The notes beneath the pieces were generated by a model, which saw only the letters and a list, made by a program, of their open reading frames with translations, had not been told where the DNA came from and ran no database searches. Of a stretch of DNA of 64,000 nt, positions 26,425 through 35,555 are shown in pieces (the stretch's first letter is position 1; every line of letters starts with the position of its first letter). The DNA comes from Massilia sp. KIM. Lineage in GTDB: Bacteria; Pseudomonadota; Gammaproteobacteria; Burkholderiales; Burkholderiaceae_D. The position numbers and the translations under genes are program-made. The stretch lies in NCBI RefSeq assembly GCF_002007115.1, contig NZ_MVAD01000002.1:992001-1056000 (forward strand), given 5' to 3'.

Positions 26425-27659
26425 TTCCCATCAAACCCGCCGGCCAGGGCGGCCCGATCGAACCGCGCAATCCGGCCACCGCCGCCCTGCAATACCTGCA
26501 GCCGGGCGCCCTGAACCTGAGCGCGCTGCCGCCGCTGTCGCTCTACATCCACTGGCCCTGGTGCGTGCGCAAATGCCCCTACTGCGACTTCAACTCGCAC
26601 GAGGCCAAGGGCGAGCTGCCGGAACAGGCCTACCTCGACGCCCTGCGTCTCGACCTCGAGCAGTCGCTGCCCCTCATCTGGGGCCGCAAGATCCACACCG
26701 TGTTCATCGGCGGCGGCACGCCCAGCCTGATGTCGGCGGCGGGCCTAGACCGGCTGCTGTCCGACCTGCGCACCCTGCTGCCGCTCGACCTGGACGCCGA
26801 GATCACGATGGAAGCCAATCCCGGCACCTTCGAGGCCGAACGCTTCAAGTCCTACCGCGAGAGCGGCATCAACCGCCTGTCGATCGGCATCCAGAGCTTC
26901 AATGGCGGCCACCTGGAAGCCCTGGGCCGCATCCACGACGGCGGCGAAGCCCTGCGCGCGGTCGAGATCGCGAAGTCGACCTTCGACAACTTCAACCTCG
27001 ACCTGATGTACGCGCTGCCGCGCCAGACCCTCGAGGAAGCGCGGCGCGACCTGGAGACCGCGCTGGCCTTCCAGCCGCCCCATTTGTCGCTCTACCACCT
27101 GACGATGGAGCCGAACACGGTGTTCGCCAAGTATCCGCCGCCGCTGCCGGACGACGATACCAGCGCCGACATGCAGGACATGATCGCCGAACTGACGGCA
27201 GACGCCGGCTACGGGCACTATGAAGTGTCGGCCTATGCCCAGCCGGGACGGCGCGCGCGCCACAACCTGAACTACTGGCAGTTCGGCGACTACCTCGGCA
27301 TCGGCGCCGGCGCCCACTCCAAGCTGTCCTTCCCGCACCGCATCCTGCGCCAGGCGCGCTACAAGCAGCCGGCCTCCTTCATGGACGCCGCCAGGCGCGG
27401 CAACGCGGTGCAGGAAGAGCACGAGATCGGCCGCGCCGACCTGGGTTTCGAGTTCATGCTCAACGCTCTGCGCCTGACCGAGGGCTTCGATCCGAACCTG
27501 TTCGGCGAGCGCACCGGCATGAGCATCAGCACGATCACCAAAGCCCTCAACGAGGCGGAAGCCAAGGGCCTGCTGTACCGCGATCACAAGCTGATCCGAC
27601 CGACCGAACTGGGTCAGCGCTTCCTGAACGATTTGCAGGAGATGTTCCTGGCGGCCTAG
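26421..27659 (+). CDS. hemW: Radical SAM heme chaperone HemW
   Basis: A 412-residue radical SAM protein. The 4Fe-4S ligands C48, C52 and C55 lie in WCVRKCPYCDF, the pattern of HemW rather than of coproporphyrinogen oxidase HemN. GGGTPSLM and ANPGTFE follow. The C-terminal HemN_C-like domain is present (GLLYRDHKLIRPTELGQRFL). HemW binds heme and is implicated in delivering it to respiratory enzymes. It begins within rdgB (ATGA overlap), an arrangement seen in many betaproteobacteria. Confidence 0.94.
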   Translation: MIPIKPAGQGGPIEPRNPATAALQYLQPGALNLSALPPLSLYIHWPWCVRKCPYCDFNSHEAKGELPEQAYLDALRLDLEQSLPLIWGRKIHTVFIGGGTPSLMSAAGLDRLLSDLRTLLPLDLDAEITMEANPGTFEAERFKSYRESGINRLSIGIQSFNGGHLEALGRIHDGGEALRAVEIAKSTFDNFNLDLMYALPRQTLEEARRDLETALAFQPPHLSLYHLTMEPNTVFAKYPPPLPDDDTSADMQDMIAELTADAGYGHYEVSAYAQPGRRARHNLNYWQFGDYLGIGAGAHSKLSFPHRILRQARYKQPASFMDAARRGNAVQEEHEIGRADLGFEFMLNALRLTEGFDPNLFGERTGMSISTITKALNEAEAKGLLYRDHKLIRPTELGQRFLNDLQEMFLAA

Positions 27660-27671
27660 CGCTTTTGGGGT

Positions 27672-27700
27672 CTGCGCGGCAGAAAAATCCTGTCGCGCAG
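27672..27700. terminator. Candidate hairpin between hemW and the M28 peptidase gene
   Basis: Arms CTGCGCG/CGCGCAG enclose a 15-base loop in the gap between convergent genes. No clear T run on either strand, so it is a weak candidate. Confidence 0.3.
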
Positions 27701-27704
27701 CCTG

Positions 27705-28688
27705 CTAGGTGCGCACCGCGCCGGCGAGCGCATTGATGGTGCGCGCCAGCCCGGTGACCACGCGCGCCATGCTTTCGTAGTCGAGCTTGTCCGGCGTGTC
27801 CTCGGCCGTGTGGTAGTAGGGGTAGCGCAGGAAGGCCGTGTCCGTGATCATCAGGGCCGGATAGCCCTGGCGGTTGTAGGACGTGTGGTCGGACAGGGTC
27901 ACGCCCATCACGTGGGCCGGCGCGGCCAGCCCCTGGGCGGGGAAGTCGGAATGGGCGCGGAAGGCCGCCAGCGACTGGCGCACCAGTGCCGAGGATTCGA
28001 GGGTGCCGACGAAGGCGATGAAGTTGCCGGTGCTCGGATATTTGTCTTCCAGCCCGGGCGGCAGTTTCTGGCTGTTCGGCGCGTCCGAGTACCAGCCCAC
28101 GGTTTCCAGGATCAGGGCGCCGGCCACCTGGTGGCCGAGGCGCTTGAGTTCGCGCGCATGCCGCAGGCTGCCCATTTCCTCGCCCATGAACCAGGGCGGT
28201 TCCTCGTTCACGAAGAAGACGAATTTCAGTTCGGTGCCGCGGCTGGGCTGCATGGTCTTCAGCAGGCGCGCCAGTTCCAGCACGGCCGCGGTGCCGCTGC
28301 CGTTGTCGTTGGCGCCGGGAGCGCCGATGGCCGAGTCGTAGTGGGCGCCGATGATGAAGATGCGCTCGGGCTTGGCCCCCGGTTCGACGTTGGCCACCGA
28401 GACCTCGATATTCCGCACTTTCTGGCCGCCGGCCTCGTATTCCTGGCGGCGCGGCTGGTAGCCGTAGCCGGCGAGGGCGCTTTCGATGTGGCGCGCCGAG
28501 CGCTCCAGCGCGCCCGGGTTGGCGACGTTGTGCTCTGTGGAGGCGATCGCCTCCACGTGGGCGCGCAGGCGCGCCGAGAGGGGCGGGGCGTCGAAGGCGG
28601 GCGCGGTTTCCACGGTCAGCACCGCCAGCAGGATGGCGAGAATGATCGCAAGAATGGCCTTCCAGTGGGATTGAAAGAAATGTCGCAT
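27705..28688 (-). CDS. M28-family zinc aminopeptidase, membrane-anchored
   Basis: About 327 residues. An N-terminal hydrophobic helix (ILAIILAILLAVLTVETAPA) acts as signal or anchor, followed by an M28 peptidase domain. Visible metal and catalytic elements are HYDSAIGAPGANDNGSGTAA (His and bridging Asp) and FVNEEPPW (catalytic Glu). A final HTAEDTPDKLDY supplies the last His. The active site should face the periplasm. The ATG at 28688 is chosen because it starts directly before the hydrophobic helix. A TTG at 28772 would add 28 residues. Confidence 0.87.
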   Translation of the reverse strand: MRHFFQSHWKAILAIILAILLAVLTVETAPAFDAPPLSARLRAHVEAIASTEHNVANPGALERSARHIESALAGYGYQPRRQEYEAGGQKVRNIEVSVANVEPGAKPERIFIIGAHYDSAIGAPGANDNGSGTAAVLELARLLKTMQPSRGTELKFVFFVNEEPPWFMGEEMGSLRHARELKRLGHQVAGALILETVGWYSDAPNSQKLPPGLEDKYPSTGNFIAFVGTLESSALVRQSLAAFRAHSDFPAQGLAAPAHVMGVTLSDHTSYNRQGYPALMITDTAFLRYPYYHTAEDTPDKLDYESMARVVTGLARTINALAGAVRT

Positions 28689-28793
28689 GGCCGTGAGCGC
28701 CGCTGGCGCCTCGTCGAGCGTCGATGCGTCCAGTGTAGCCAAATCGTCCACGGTCTGCGCGCGGGGCTGCAATTCCGCGCTACAACAAGCGTT

Positions 28794-29234
28794 TCAGCGC
28801 GCGCTGCCCGGCAGGACGGCGAAGTCTTCGCTGCGATCGAGGGCGCGCAGCAGCGCCGCCAGTTCGGGCGGCGGGACGATCAATTTGCGCTGGCGCAGGT
28901 CGAACCAGCCGACGGTCGAGGTCACGCGGGCGCATAGCTGGCCGTCGCGGTGGAATTCGTTACGCAGGGTCATGCGGCTGCCGTCCTCGGACAGGCCGGC
29001 CAGGGCCAGGGTCACGCGGATCTCGTCGAGCAGGCGGCATTCGCGGAAATAGTCGATCTGGTCGCGCATCACCACGGGGCCGAGCTGCAGGCGGGCGAAT
29101 TCGGACATCGGGAAGCCGTGTTCGGCGAAGTACATCATGCGCACGTCGGCCGACTTGTCGAGGTAGGCGGTGTTGCGCATGTGGGCGTTGAAATCCATGT
29201 CGCCCCAACCGGCGACCAGGGTGCGTTCGAACAT
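28794..29234 (-). CDS. Hotdog-fold acyl-CoA thioesterase (4HBT family)
   Basis: A 146-residue thioesterase-like protein. The N-terminal WGDMDFNAHMRNTAYLDKSA is the 4-hydroxybenzoyl-CoA thioesterase/YbgC-type active region, with the likely catalytic Asp in WGDMD and His in NAHM. Such enzymes cleave acyl-CoA thioesters. The physiological substrate cannot be read from sequence. AGGAG stands six to seven bases before the ATG. Confidence 0.85.
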   Translation of the reverse strand: MFERTLVAGWGDMDFNAHMRNTAYLDKSADVRMMYFAEHGFPMSEFARLQLGPVVMRDQIDYFRECRLLDEIRVTLALAGLSEDGSRMTLRNEFHRDGQLCARVTSTVGWFDLRQRKLIVPPPELAALLRALDRSEDFAVLPGSAR

Positions 29235-29361
29235 GGCGTGCTCCTGAGGGGGGAAACACCTTATTAGACACCAGCTGGCGTCGTATTGCTCGGCACCTCA
29301 CCCAGTGGCGGCCTTACCGAGATGGAACCCAAGCACGGCAGTATGGCCCGCTACATAAAAC

Positions 29362-29453
29362 AACGTCGTCCCCGCGAAGGCGGGGACCCAAGTTTGCGAG
29401 CGTCTCGATAACGCAAACAGAACTTGGGTCCCCGCCTTCGCGGGGACGACGTT
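29362..29453. repeat. REP-like palindrome pair 2 (variant stem)
   Basis: Inverted copies at 29362-29394 and 29421-29453 with the same ends as the other pairs (AACGTC..CAAGTT) but with the stem changed to GTCCCCGC..GCGGGGAC. Both copies of the pair carry the same compensating changes, so hairpin pairing is kept. It lies between the thioesterase and the efflux operon end. The AAGTT ends face each other. Confidence 0.9.
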
Positions 29454-29469
29454 TTGAGGCAGCGGGTGA

Positions 29470-30900
29470 TTAACGCGCTGCGACGGGCGTCGCCGGCTCG
29501 GTCCACCCCCCACCCAACACGCGATACAAAGTCACCTGGTTCTGCAAGCGCAGCAGGTTCGCCTGGATCGCCTGCTGCTGCGCCTGGAACAGCGAGCGCT
29601 GCGCATCCAGCAAATCGAGATAGCTGGCCGCGCCATTCCGGTAGCGCAGGTCCGACAGGTTGAAGCGGTCGGCTTCCGCCTCGGCCACCGCGCGCTGGGC
29701 GCGCAGTTGCTCGCTGAAGGTGGCCTGGCCGGCCAGCGCGTCCGCCACTTCGCGGAACGCGGTCTGGATCGAGCGCTCGTACTGGGCCACCGCGATGTCG
29801 CGCTGGGCGCGCGCCGAGCCGAGCACGGCGCGGTTACGGCCGTAGTCGAAGATCGGCAGGATCGCCTGCGGCGCGAAGGTCCAGCCGAAGCTGCCGCTCT
29901 TGAACAGGCCCGAGAGCTCGGTGCTGGCGCTGCCCGCGCTGCCGGTGAGGGTGATGCGCGGGAAGAAGTTGGCGCGCGCCGCGCCGATGTTGGCGTTGGC
30001 CGCGATCAGCTGCTGCTCGGCCGAGCGGATGTCCGGACGCGCCGCCAGCAGGTCCGAAGGCAGCCCGGCCGGAAGATCGGGCAGCACGGTCGAGGCCAGG
30101 GTGGCGCCGGCCGGCGCCTCGGGCAGGGTCTGGCCCACCAGCAGGGTGAGCAGGTTGATGTCCTGGGCGCGCTGGCGCTGGGCCTGTGCCAGTGTGGTGC
30201 GCGCGGTCTCGACCAGCGAACGCGATTGCTGCAGCTCCAGGCGCGAGGCCACGCCGTTCTCGAAGCGCAGTTGCGTCAGCTTGTCCGACTCTTCGCGCGT
30301 CTGCACGGTGCGCTGGGCCAGGGCCAGCAGCTCTTCGTCCGCCAGCAATTGCAGGTAGGCGTTGGCGACCGAGGCGATCAGGCTGATCTGGGTGGTCTTG
30401 CGCGCCTCTTCGGTGGCCAGGTACTGGGCCAGCGCCGCGTCCGACAGGTTGCGCACGCGTCCGAACAGGTCGAGCTCGAACTGCGAGACCGACAGGCCGG
30501 CCTGGTAGATGCTGTTGATCGGCTGGTCTTCGCCGGTGGTCTGGCGCTGGCCGGTGACGGCTGCGCCCACGGTCGGCAGGCGGTCGGCGCGCTGGATGCG
30601 GTATTGCGCGCTCGCCTGCTCGATGTTGGCGATCGCCACCCGCAGGTCGCGGTTGTTGGCCAGGGCCAGGTCGATCAGCTGGCGCAGGCGCGCATCGAGG
30701 AAGAAGCGCTGCCATTCGATCTGGGCGGCAGGCTCGTTCGCCACCGGATTGGCCGGCGCGCTGGCCGGTCGCGGCAGTTCGGGGAAGCTGGCCGCGACCG
30801 GGGCCGCCGGGCGCTCGTACTTGGGCGCCAGCGACAGGCAGCCCGAGAGCGCCATCGCCAGCGCGAGCGGGGTCAGGAGTTTAGCGTGTTTGATCATCAT
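29470..30900 (-). CDS. RND efflux outer-membrane lipoprotein (OprM/NodT family)
   Basis: A 476-residue TolC-like outer-membrane channel. The lipobox is LALAMALSGC, giving an acylated Cys near residue 21. Two repeats of the outer membrane efflux domain follow, with typical motifs such as VAIANIEQASAQYRIQRADR and the C-terminal LDLLDAQRSLFQAQQQAI. It completes the tripartite pump with the two upstream genes. The ATG at 30900 overlaps the permease stop by four bases and has AAGGA five bases upstream. Confidence 0.94.
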   Translation of the reverse strand: MMIKHAKLLTPLALAMALSGCLSLAPKYERPAAPVAASFPELPRPASAPANPVANEPAAQIEWQRFFLDARLRQLIDLALANNRDLRVAIANIEQASAQYRIQRADRLPTVGAAVTGQRQTTGEDQPINSIYQAGLSVSQFELDLFGRVRNLSDAALAQYLATEEARKTTQISLIASVANAYLQLLADEELLALAQRTVQTREESDKLTQLRFENGVASRLELQQSRSLVETARTTLAQAQRQRAQDINLLTLLVGQTLPEAPAGATLASTVLPDLPAGLPSDLLAARPDIRSAEQQLIAANANIGAARANFFPRITLTGSAGSASTELSGLFKSGSFGWTFAPQAILPIFDYGRNRAVLGSARAQRDIAVAQYERSIQTAFREVADALAGQATFSEQLRAQRAVAEAEADRFNLSDLRYRNGAASYLDLLDAQRSLFQAQQQAIQANLLRLQNQVTLYRVLGGGWTEPATPVAAR

Positions 30901-33900
30901 TTCTTTCCTTCGGCTGCAGCGACTTCCTCTTCGTGCGCATATTTCTTGCGCTGGCGTTCGCTGCCCTTGAAGATTTTACGGATCACGACGAAGAACACCG
31001 GCGTGAACAGCACGCCCAGCACGGTCGCGGTGATCATCCCGCCCATTACGCCGGTGCCGATCGCGCGCTGCGAGGCCGAGCCGGCGCCGCCCGCCACCAC
31101 CAGCGGCAGCACGCCGAGAATGAAGGCCAGCGAGGTCATGATGATGGGGCGGAAGCGCAGGTGCGCCGCCTCGATCGCGGCTTCCATCGGCGACTTGCCC
31201 TGGGCCTGGAGGTCCTTCGCGAATTCGACGATCAGCACCGCGTTCTTGGCCGCCAGGCCGATGATGGTCACCAGGCCGATCTTGAAGTACACGTCGTTCG
31301 GATAGCCGCGCATCAGCGCCGCCAGCACCGCGCCGAGCACGCCCAGCGGGACGATCAGCAGCACCGAGACCGGAATCGACCAGCTCTCGTACAGCGCCGC
31401 CAGGGCCAGGAAGATCGCCAGGATCGAGAAGGCCATCAGGATGCCCATGGTCGAACCCGACAGCACTTCTTCACGCGACTGGCCGGTCCACTCGAAGGCG
31501 AAGCCCGGCGGCAACTGGGCCGCCAGGCGCTCCATCTCGGCCAGCGCATCGCCGGTCGAATAGCCCGGCTTGGCGTCGCCCGAGATGCTCATCGCCGGAT
31601 AGCCGTTGTAGCGGATGGTCTGCATCGGCCCGGTGATCCAGCGCGTGGTGGCGAAGGAGGACAGCGGCACCGGCTGGCCCTGCAGGTTCAGCGCGTTCAG
31701 GCGCAGCAGGTCGTCCGGCTGCATGCGCGACTCGGCCTCGGCCTGCACGATCACGCGCTGCAGGCGGCCGGCGTTCGGGAAGTCGTTCACATAGGACGAA
31801 CCGAGCGAGGTCGAGATCGCGGTGTTGATCGCATCGAAGGTCACGCCCAGGGCCTGGGCCTTGTCGCGGTCGATGTCGAGCATCACCTGGGGCGCGTCCT
31901 CCAGGCCTTCCGGACGCACGCCGGTCAGGATCGGGCTCTGCGAGGCCATGCCCAGCAGCTGGTTGCGCGCCGCCAGCAGGGCCGCGCGGCCGTTGCCGCC
32001 ACGGTCCTGCAGGCGGAAGGTGAAGCCGGTGCCGCGGCCCAGTTCAGGGATCGGCGGCGGCGACAGCGCGAAGATGAAGGCATCGCGCACTCCCGACAGG
32101 CCACCCATGATGCGGCCGGCCAGGGCCTGGGCGCTGGAACCGTCGCCCTTGCGCTCGTCCCAGTCCTTGAGCGGGATGAAGGCCAGCGCCATGTTCTGGC
32201 CCGAGCCCGAGAACGAGAAGCCCAGCACGCTGACCATGTTGGCCACTTCCGGCTGCTTCATGATGAATTCCTCCGCCTGGCGCATCACTTCGCTGGTGCG
32301 CTCGCGGGTCGCGCCCGGCGGCAGCTGGACGTTGGCGATCACATAGCCCTGGTCTTCGTTGGGCAGGAAGGAGCTCGGCATGCGGGTGAACAGCAGCACC
32401 ACCACGCCGATCACCACCGCGAACACCACCATCGCGCGCGCCGAGCGGCGCAGCAGGCGCGCGACGAAGCTCTCGTAGTTCTTGGCGGTGGCCGTGAACT
32501 TGCGGTTGAACCAGCCGAAGAAGCCGCGCTTGTCGTGGTGGTGGCCGGCCTGCACCGGCTTGAGCAGGTGGGCGCACAGGGCCGGGGTCAGGGTCAGGGC
32601 CAGGAAGGCCGAGAAACCGATCGCCGACACCATCACGGCCGCGAACTGGCGGTAGATGTTGCCGACCGCGCCGCCGAAGAAGGCCAGCGGCACGAACACC
32701 GACATCAGCACCACGGTCACGCCGATGATCGCGCCCGAGATCTGGCCCATCGCCTTGCGGGTCGCCTGCAGCGGCGGCAGGCCTTCCTCGCTCATGATGC
32801 GCTCGACGTTCTCGACCACCACGATGGCGTCGTCGACCACGATGCCGATCACCAGCACCATGCCGAACATGGTGAGCACGTTGATCGAGAAGCCCAGCGC
32901 CAGCAGGGTGGCCAGGGAGCCGAGCAGGGCGACCGGCACGACGATGGTCGGAATCAGGGTGTAGCGGATGTTCTGCAGGAACAGGTACATCACCAGGAAC
33001 ACCAGCACGATCGCCTCGACCAGGGTGTGCAGCACCTGCTCGATCGAGATGTCGATGAACTTCGAGCTGTCGAACGGGATCGCATACTTCATCCCGGGCG
33101 GGAAGTACTTGGACAGTTCCTGCATGCGGGCCTTGATGAGCTTCGCGGTTTCCAGCGCGTTGCCGGCAGGGGCCAGCTGGATGCCGATGCCGGTGGACGG
33201 CTTGCCGTTCAGGCGCGCCGAGGTGGCGTAGGCCTGGCCGCCGATCTCGATGCGGGCCACGTCGCGCAGGCGCACGGTGGAGCCGTCCGGATTCGCGCGC
33301 AGCACGATGTTGCCGAACTGTTCGACGGTGCTGAGCTGGCCGGTGACGACCACGGTCGCGTTGATCTCCTGGCCGGCGGCCAGTGGCAGTTCGCCGATCG
33401 TGCCCGAGGCCACCTGGGCGTTCTGGCTGCGGATGGCGGCGTTGACGTCGCCCGGCGACAGGCGGTAACCCACCAGCTTGGCCGGGTCGATCCAGATGCG
33501 CATCGCGCGCTCGGTGCCGAACAGCTGGGCGGTGCCGACGCCTTTCACGCGCTGCAGTTCGGGCAGCACGGTGCGCGAGGCATAGTCGCCGAGCGCGATC
33601 GGGTCCCACTTCGGATCGTCCGAGGACAGGATGGTGAACAGCAGGAAGTTGGCGCGCACCTTGTCGACGCGTACGCCCTGCTGGTTCACCGCCTGCGGCA
33701 GGCGCGGGGTGGCGCGCGACAGGCGGTTCTGCACGTCCACCTGGGCCAGGTCGGGATTGGTGCCGGTTTCAAACGTGAGGGTGATCGAGCCGCTGCCGTT
33801 GGCCGTGCTGCTCGATTCCATGTAGATCAGGCCGGGAGAGCCGTTCATCTCGCGTTCGATGACGGAGATGACCGAGTCTTCCAGCACCTGGGCCGATGCG

Positions 33901-34052
33901 CCCGGGTAGGCGGCATTGATCACGATCGATGGCGGCGCCACGTTCGGATACTGGGCGATCGGCAGCTGGGTGATCGACACACCGCCGATCACCATGATGA
34001 ACAGCGCGATCACCCACGCAAAGATGGGGCGGTCAATGAAAAAACGTGCCAT
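30897..34052 (-). CDS. RND multidrug efflux transporter, AcrB/MexB type
   Basis: A 1051-residue HAE1-family inner-membrane pump with 12 expected transmembrane helices and two large periplasmic loops. The start MARFFIDRPIFAWVIALFIM and the proton-relay acidic pair in GIVVDDAIVVVENVERIM (TM4) are canonical, and a TM10 Lys lies in GLAAKNAVLIVEFAKD. It exports hydrophobic drugs by proton exchange. Operon order is adaptor, pump, outer-membrane channel, under the divergent TetR gene. Substrate range is not readable. Confidence 0.97.
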   Translation of the reverse strand: MARFFIDRPIFAWVIALFIMVIGGVSITQLPIAQYPNVAPPSIVINAAYPGASAQVLEDSVISVIEREMNGSPGLIYMESSSTANGSGSITLTFETGTNPDLAQVDVQNRLSRATPRLPQAVNQQGVRVDKVRANFLLFTILSSDDPKWDPIALGDYASRTVLPELQRVKGVGTAQLFGTERAMRIWIDPAKLVGYRLSPGDVNAAIRSQNAQVASGTIGELPLAAGQEINATVVVTGQLSTVEQFGNIVLRANPDGSTVRLRDVARIEIGGQAYATSARLNGKPSTGIGIQLAPAGNALETAKLIKARMQELSKYFPPGMKYAIPFDSSKFIDISIEQVLHTLVEAIVLVFLVMYLFLQNIRYTLIPTIVVPVALLGSLATLLALGFSINVLTMFGMVLVIGIVVDDAIVVVENVERIMSEEGLPPLQATRKAMGQISGAIIGVTVVLMSVFVPLAFFGGAVGNIYRQFAAVMVSAIGFSAFLALTLTPALCAHLLKPVQAGHHHDKRGFFGWFNRKFTATAKNYESFVARLLRRSARAMVVFAVVIGVVVLLFTRMPSSFLPNEDQGYVIANVQLPPGATRERTSEVMRQAEEFIMKQPEVANMVSVLGFSFSGSGQNMALAFIPLKDWDERKGDGSSAQALAGRIMGGLSGVRDAFIFALSPPPIPELGRGTGFTFRLQDRGGNGRAALLAARNQLLGMASQSPILTGVRPEGLEDAPQVMLDIDRDKAQALGVTFDAINTAISTSLGSSYVNDFPNAGRLQRVIVQAEAESRMQPDDLLRLNALNLQGQPVPLSSFATTRWITGPMQTIRYNGYPAMSISGDAKPGYSTGDALAEMERLAAQLPPGFAFEWTGQSREEVLSGSTMGILMAFSILAIFLALAALYESWSIPVSVLLIVPLGVLGAVLAALMRGYPNDVYFKIGLVTIIGLAAKNAVLIVEFAKDLQAQGKSPMEAAIEAAHLRFRPIIMTSLAFILGVLPLVVAGGAGSASQRAIGTGVMGGMITATVLGVLFTPVFFVVIRKIFKGSERQRKKYAHEEEVAAAEGKK

Positions 34053-34080
34053 GAGGGGTTCCTGTTCTTAAACTGCGCCC

Positions 34081-35391
34081 TTAGCGGCGGGGCGTGCCGG
34101 CGGCCGGCGTGGCGCTCGCCGTGGAGCCGGACGGCGCCGAGGTCGGCGGACCGCCGGCGGCGTTCGCTGCGCCGGCAGCCTGGGCGCTGGCCGCCGTGGC
34201 ATTCGGCGCGCCGGCCGGCTGGCGCGGCGACCACGGCACCGGCTTGACCGGTGTACCCGGCGGCATCATCTGGATTTTCTGGAAGCCGTCGACCATCACC
34301 TGGTCGCCATCCTTCAGGCCTTCGGTGACCACCCAGTTCTGGCCCTGCTGCGAGGCGATCTTGACGGTGCGCGGCGCGGGCTTGTTGTCGGCGCCGATCA
34401 CGGTCAGGGTGTCGCCCTGGGCGCCGCCGCGGGTCACGGCCTGCTGGGGCACCAGGATGCCATTCGGGATCTCTGACTGGGCCAGGCGCACGCGCACGTA
34501 CTGGCCCGGCAGCAGGGCGTTGTCCGGGTTCGGCACGGTGGCGCGCAAGGTCACCTGGCCGGTGCTCGGGTCCACGGTGACGTCCGAGAACAGCAGCTTG
34601 CCGCGCACCGGCAGTTCGGTGCCGTCCTCCAGCATCACGGTGACCGGCAGGCCGGCGGCGACGCGGCCGGCGCCGGCGCCCTTGCGCAGGCGCTGCAGTT
34701 CGGCGGCGGATTGGGTGATGTTCAGGTACATCGGGTTGGTCTGCTGGATCAGGGCCAGCTCGGTCGCCTCGGCGGCCGAGACCAGCGCGCCTTCGGTGAC
34801 CAGGGCGCGGCCGATGCGGCCCGAGATCGGGGCGTAGACGTTCGAGTAGCTCAGGTTGATCTGGGCGACGCGCAGCTGGGCCCTGGCCGAGGCCACTTCG
34901 GCTTCCGCCTGCTTCTGGGCGGCGACGGCGTTGGTGTATTCCTGCTCGCTGATCGCCTGGGCCTGCGCCAGCGGCGCATAGCGCTTGGCCTGGGCAGCGG
35001 CCTGGGTCAGGTTGGCCTGGGCGCGCGCCAGTGCGGCCTGGCTGCTGTTAAGCTGGGCCTGATACGGTTCGGGATCGATCTGGAACAGGGACTGGCCCTG
35101 CTTGACTTCGCTACCTTCGGTGAACAGGCGCTTGAGCACGACACCGTTGACGCGGGCGCGGACCTGGGCGGTGCGCACCGGTTCGGCGCGCGCCGGCAGT
35201 TCGGTCTGCAGCGCGACCGGTTCGGCCTTGGCGACGATGACCCCGACCTCCGGGGCCGGCATCTTGCCGCCGGGGCCGCCGGGACCGGGCGCGGCGTCCT
35301 TCTTGCCGCAGGCCGAGAGCAGCACCAGGGCCGCCAGGGTGCCGGCGGCGATCCGGGTCATGGACAGGGTAGAGGAGTGGGCAGAGCGCAT
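34081..35391 (-). CDS. RND efflux periplasmic adaptor (AcrA/MexA type)
   Basis: A 436-residue membrane fusion protein. The lipobox is LAALVLLSAC, followed by biotinyl-lipoyl, alpha-hairpin, beta-barrel and membrane-proximal regions. Recognisable segments are EVRPVALQTELP-like PVALQTELPARAEPVRTAQV, SRVNG-like ARVNGVVLKRLFTEGSEV, and SYSNVYAPISGRIGRALVTE. The last 50 residues form an unusual Ala/Pro/Ser-rich tail beyond the normal AcrA end. The ATG at 35391 follows AAGGA. First gene of the efflux operon. Confidence 0.94.
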   Translation of the reverse strand: MRSAHSSTLSMTRIAAGTLAALVLLSACGKKDAAPGPGGPGGKMPAPEVGVIVAKAEPVALQTELPARAEPVRTAQVRARVNGVVLKRLFTEGSEVKQGQSLFQIDPEPYQAQLNSSQAALARAQANLTQAAAQAKRYAPLAQAQAISEQEYTNAVAAQKQAEAEVASARAQLRVAQINLSYSNVYAPISGRIGRALVTEGALVSAAEATELALIQQTNPMYLNITQSAAELQRLRKGAGAGRVAAGLPVTVMLEDGTELPVRGKLLFSDVTVDPSTGQVTLRATVPNPDNALLPGQYVRVRLAQSEIPNGILVPQQAVTRGGAQGDTLTVIGADNKPAPRTVKIASQQGQNWVVTEGLKDGDQVMVDGFQKIQMMPPGTPVKPVPWSPRQPAGAPNATAASAQAAGAANAAGGPPTSAPSGSTASATPAAGTPRR

Positions 35392-35489
35392 TACATGCTT
35401 CCTTCTGATTAGAAATAGCGCCGATGCCGTCGTCCCGGGGCGACAGGCTTTACCCGGATCCGATATCAGCACTGGCTTTTGCAAATAGT

Positions 35490-35517
35490 TTTATATACTA
35501 TCACGACTGTATGTAAA
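35490..35517. promoter_or_regulatory. TetR operator overlapping the efflux promoter
   Basis: An inverted repeat TTTATATAC, ten bases, GTATGTAAA with one mismatch between arms, resembling AcrR-type operators. On the minus strand the same bases contain TTTACA (35512-35517), 16 bases and TATAAA (35490-35495), a good sigma-70 promoter for the efflux operon. Repressor bound here would cover both promoter elements. The divergent tetR gene starts 38 bases away, so autoregulation is likely. Confidence 0.7.
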
Positions 35518-35555
35518 TTGTTTCAATGCCCCTCATCGGGAGTAGGCTCTCAAAA

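Noticed and set aside
28688..28772. TTG start 28 codons upstream of the M28 peptidase
   Set aside because: It would bury the signal anchor inside the protein, and it has no ribosome-binding site. The ATG at 28688 fits a secreted enzyme.
29298..29513. Short frame containing VIPAKAGTQV-like peptides over REP pairs (also at 37182-37913 and 49113-49331)
   Set aside because: These peptides are simply translations of the REP-like repeat and recur wherever it occurs.
30933..34247. A 1104-codon open frame on the plus strand opposite the RND pump gene
   Set aside because: It is the reverse shadow of a high-GC gene. It encodes only His/Arg/Gln/Gly-rich low-complexity sequence with no domain, while the minus strand encodes an unmistakable AcrB.
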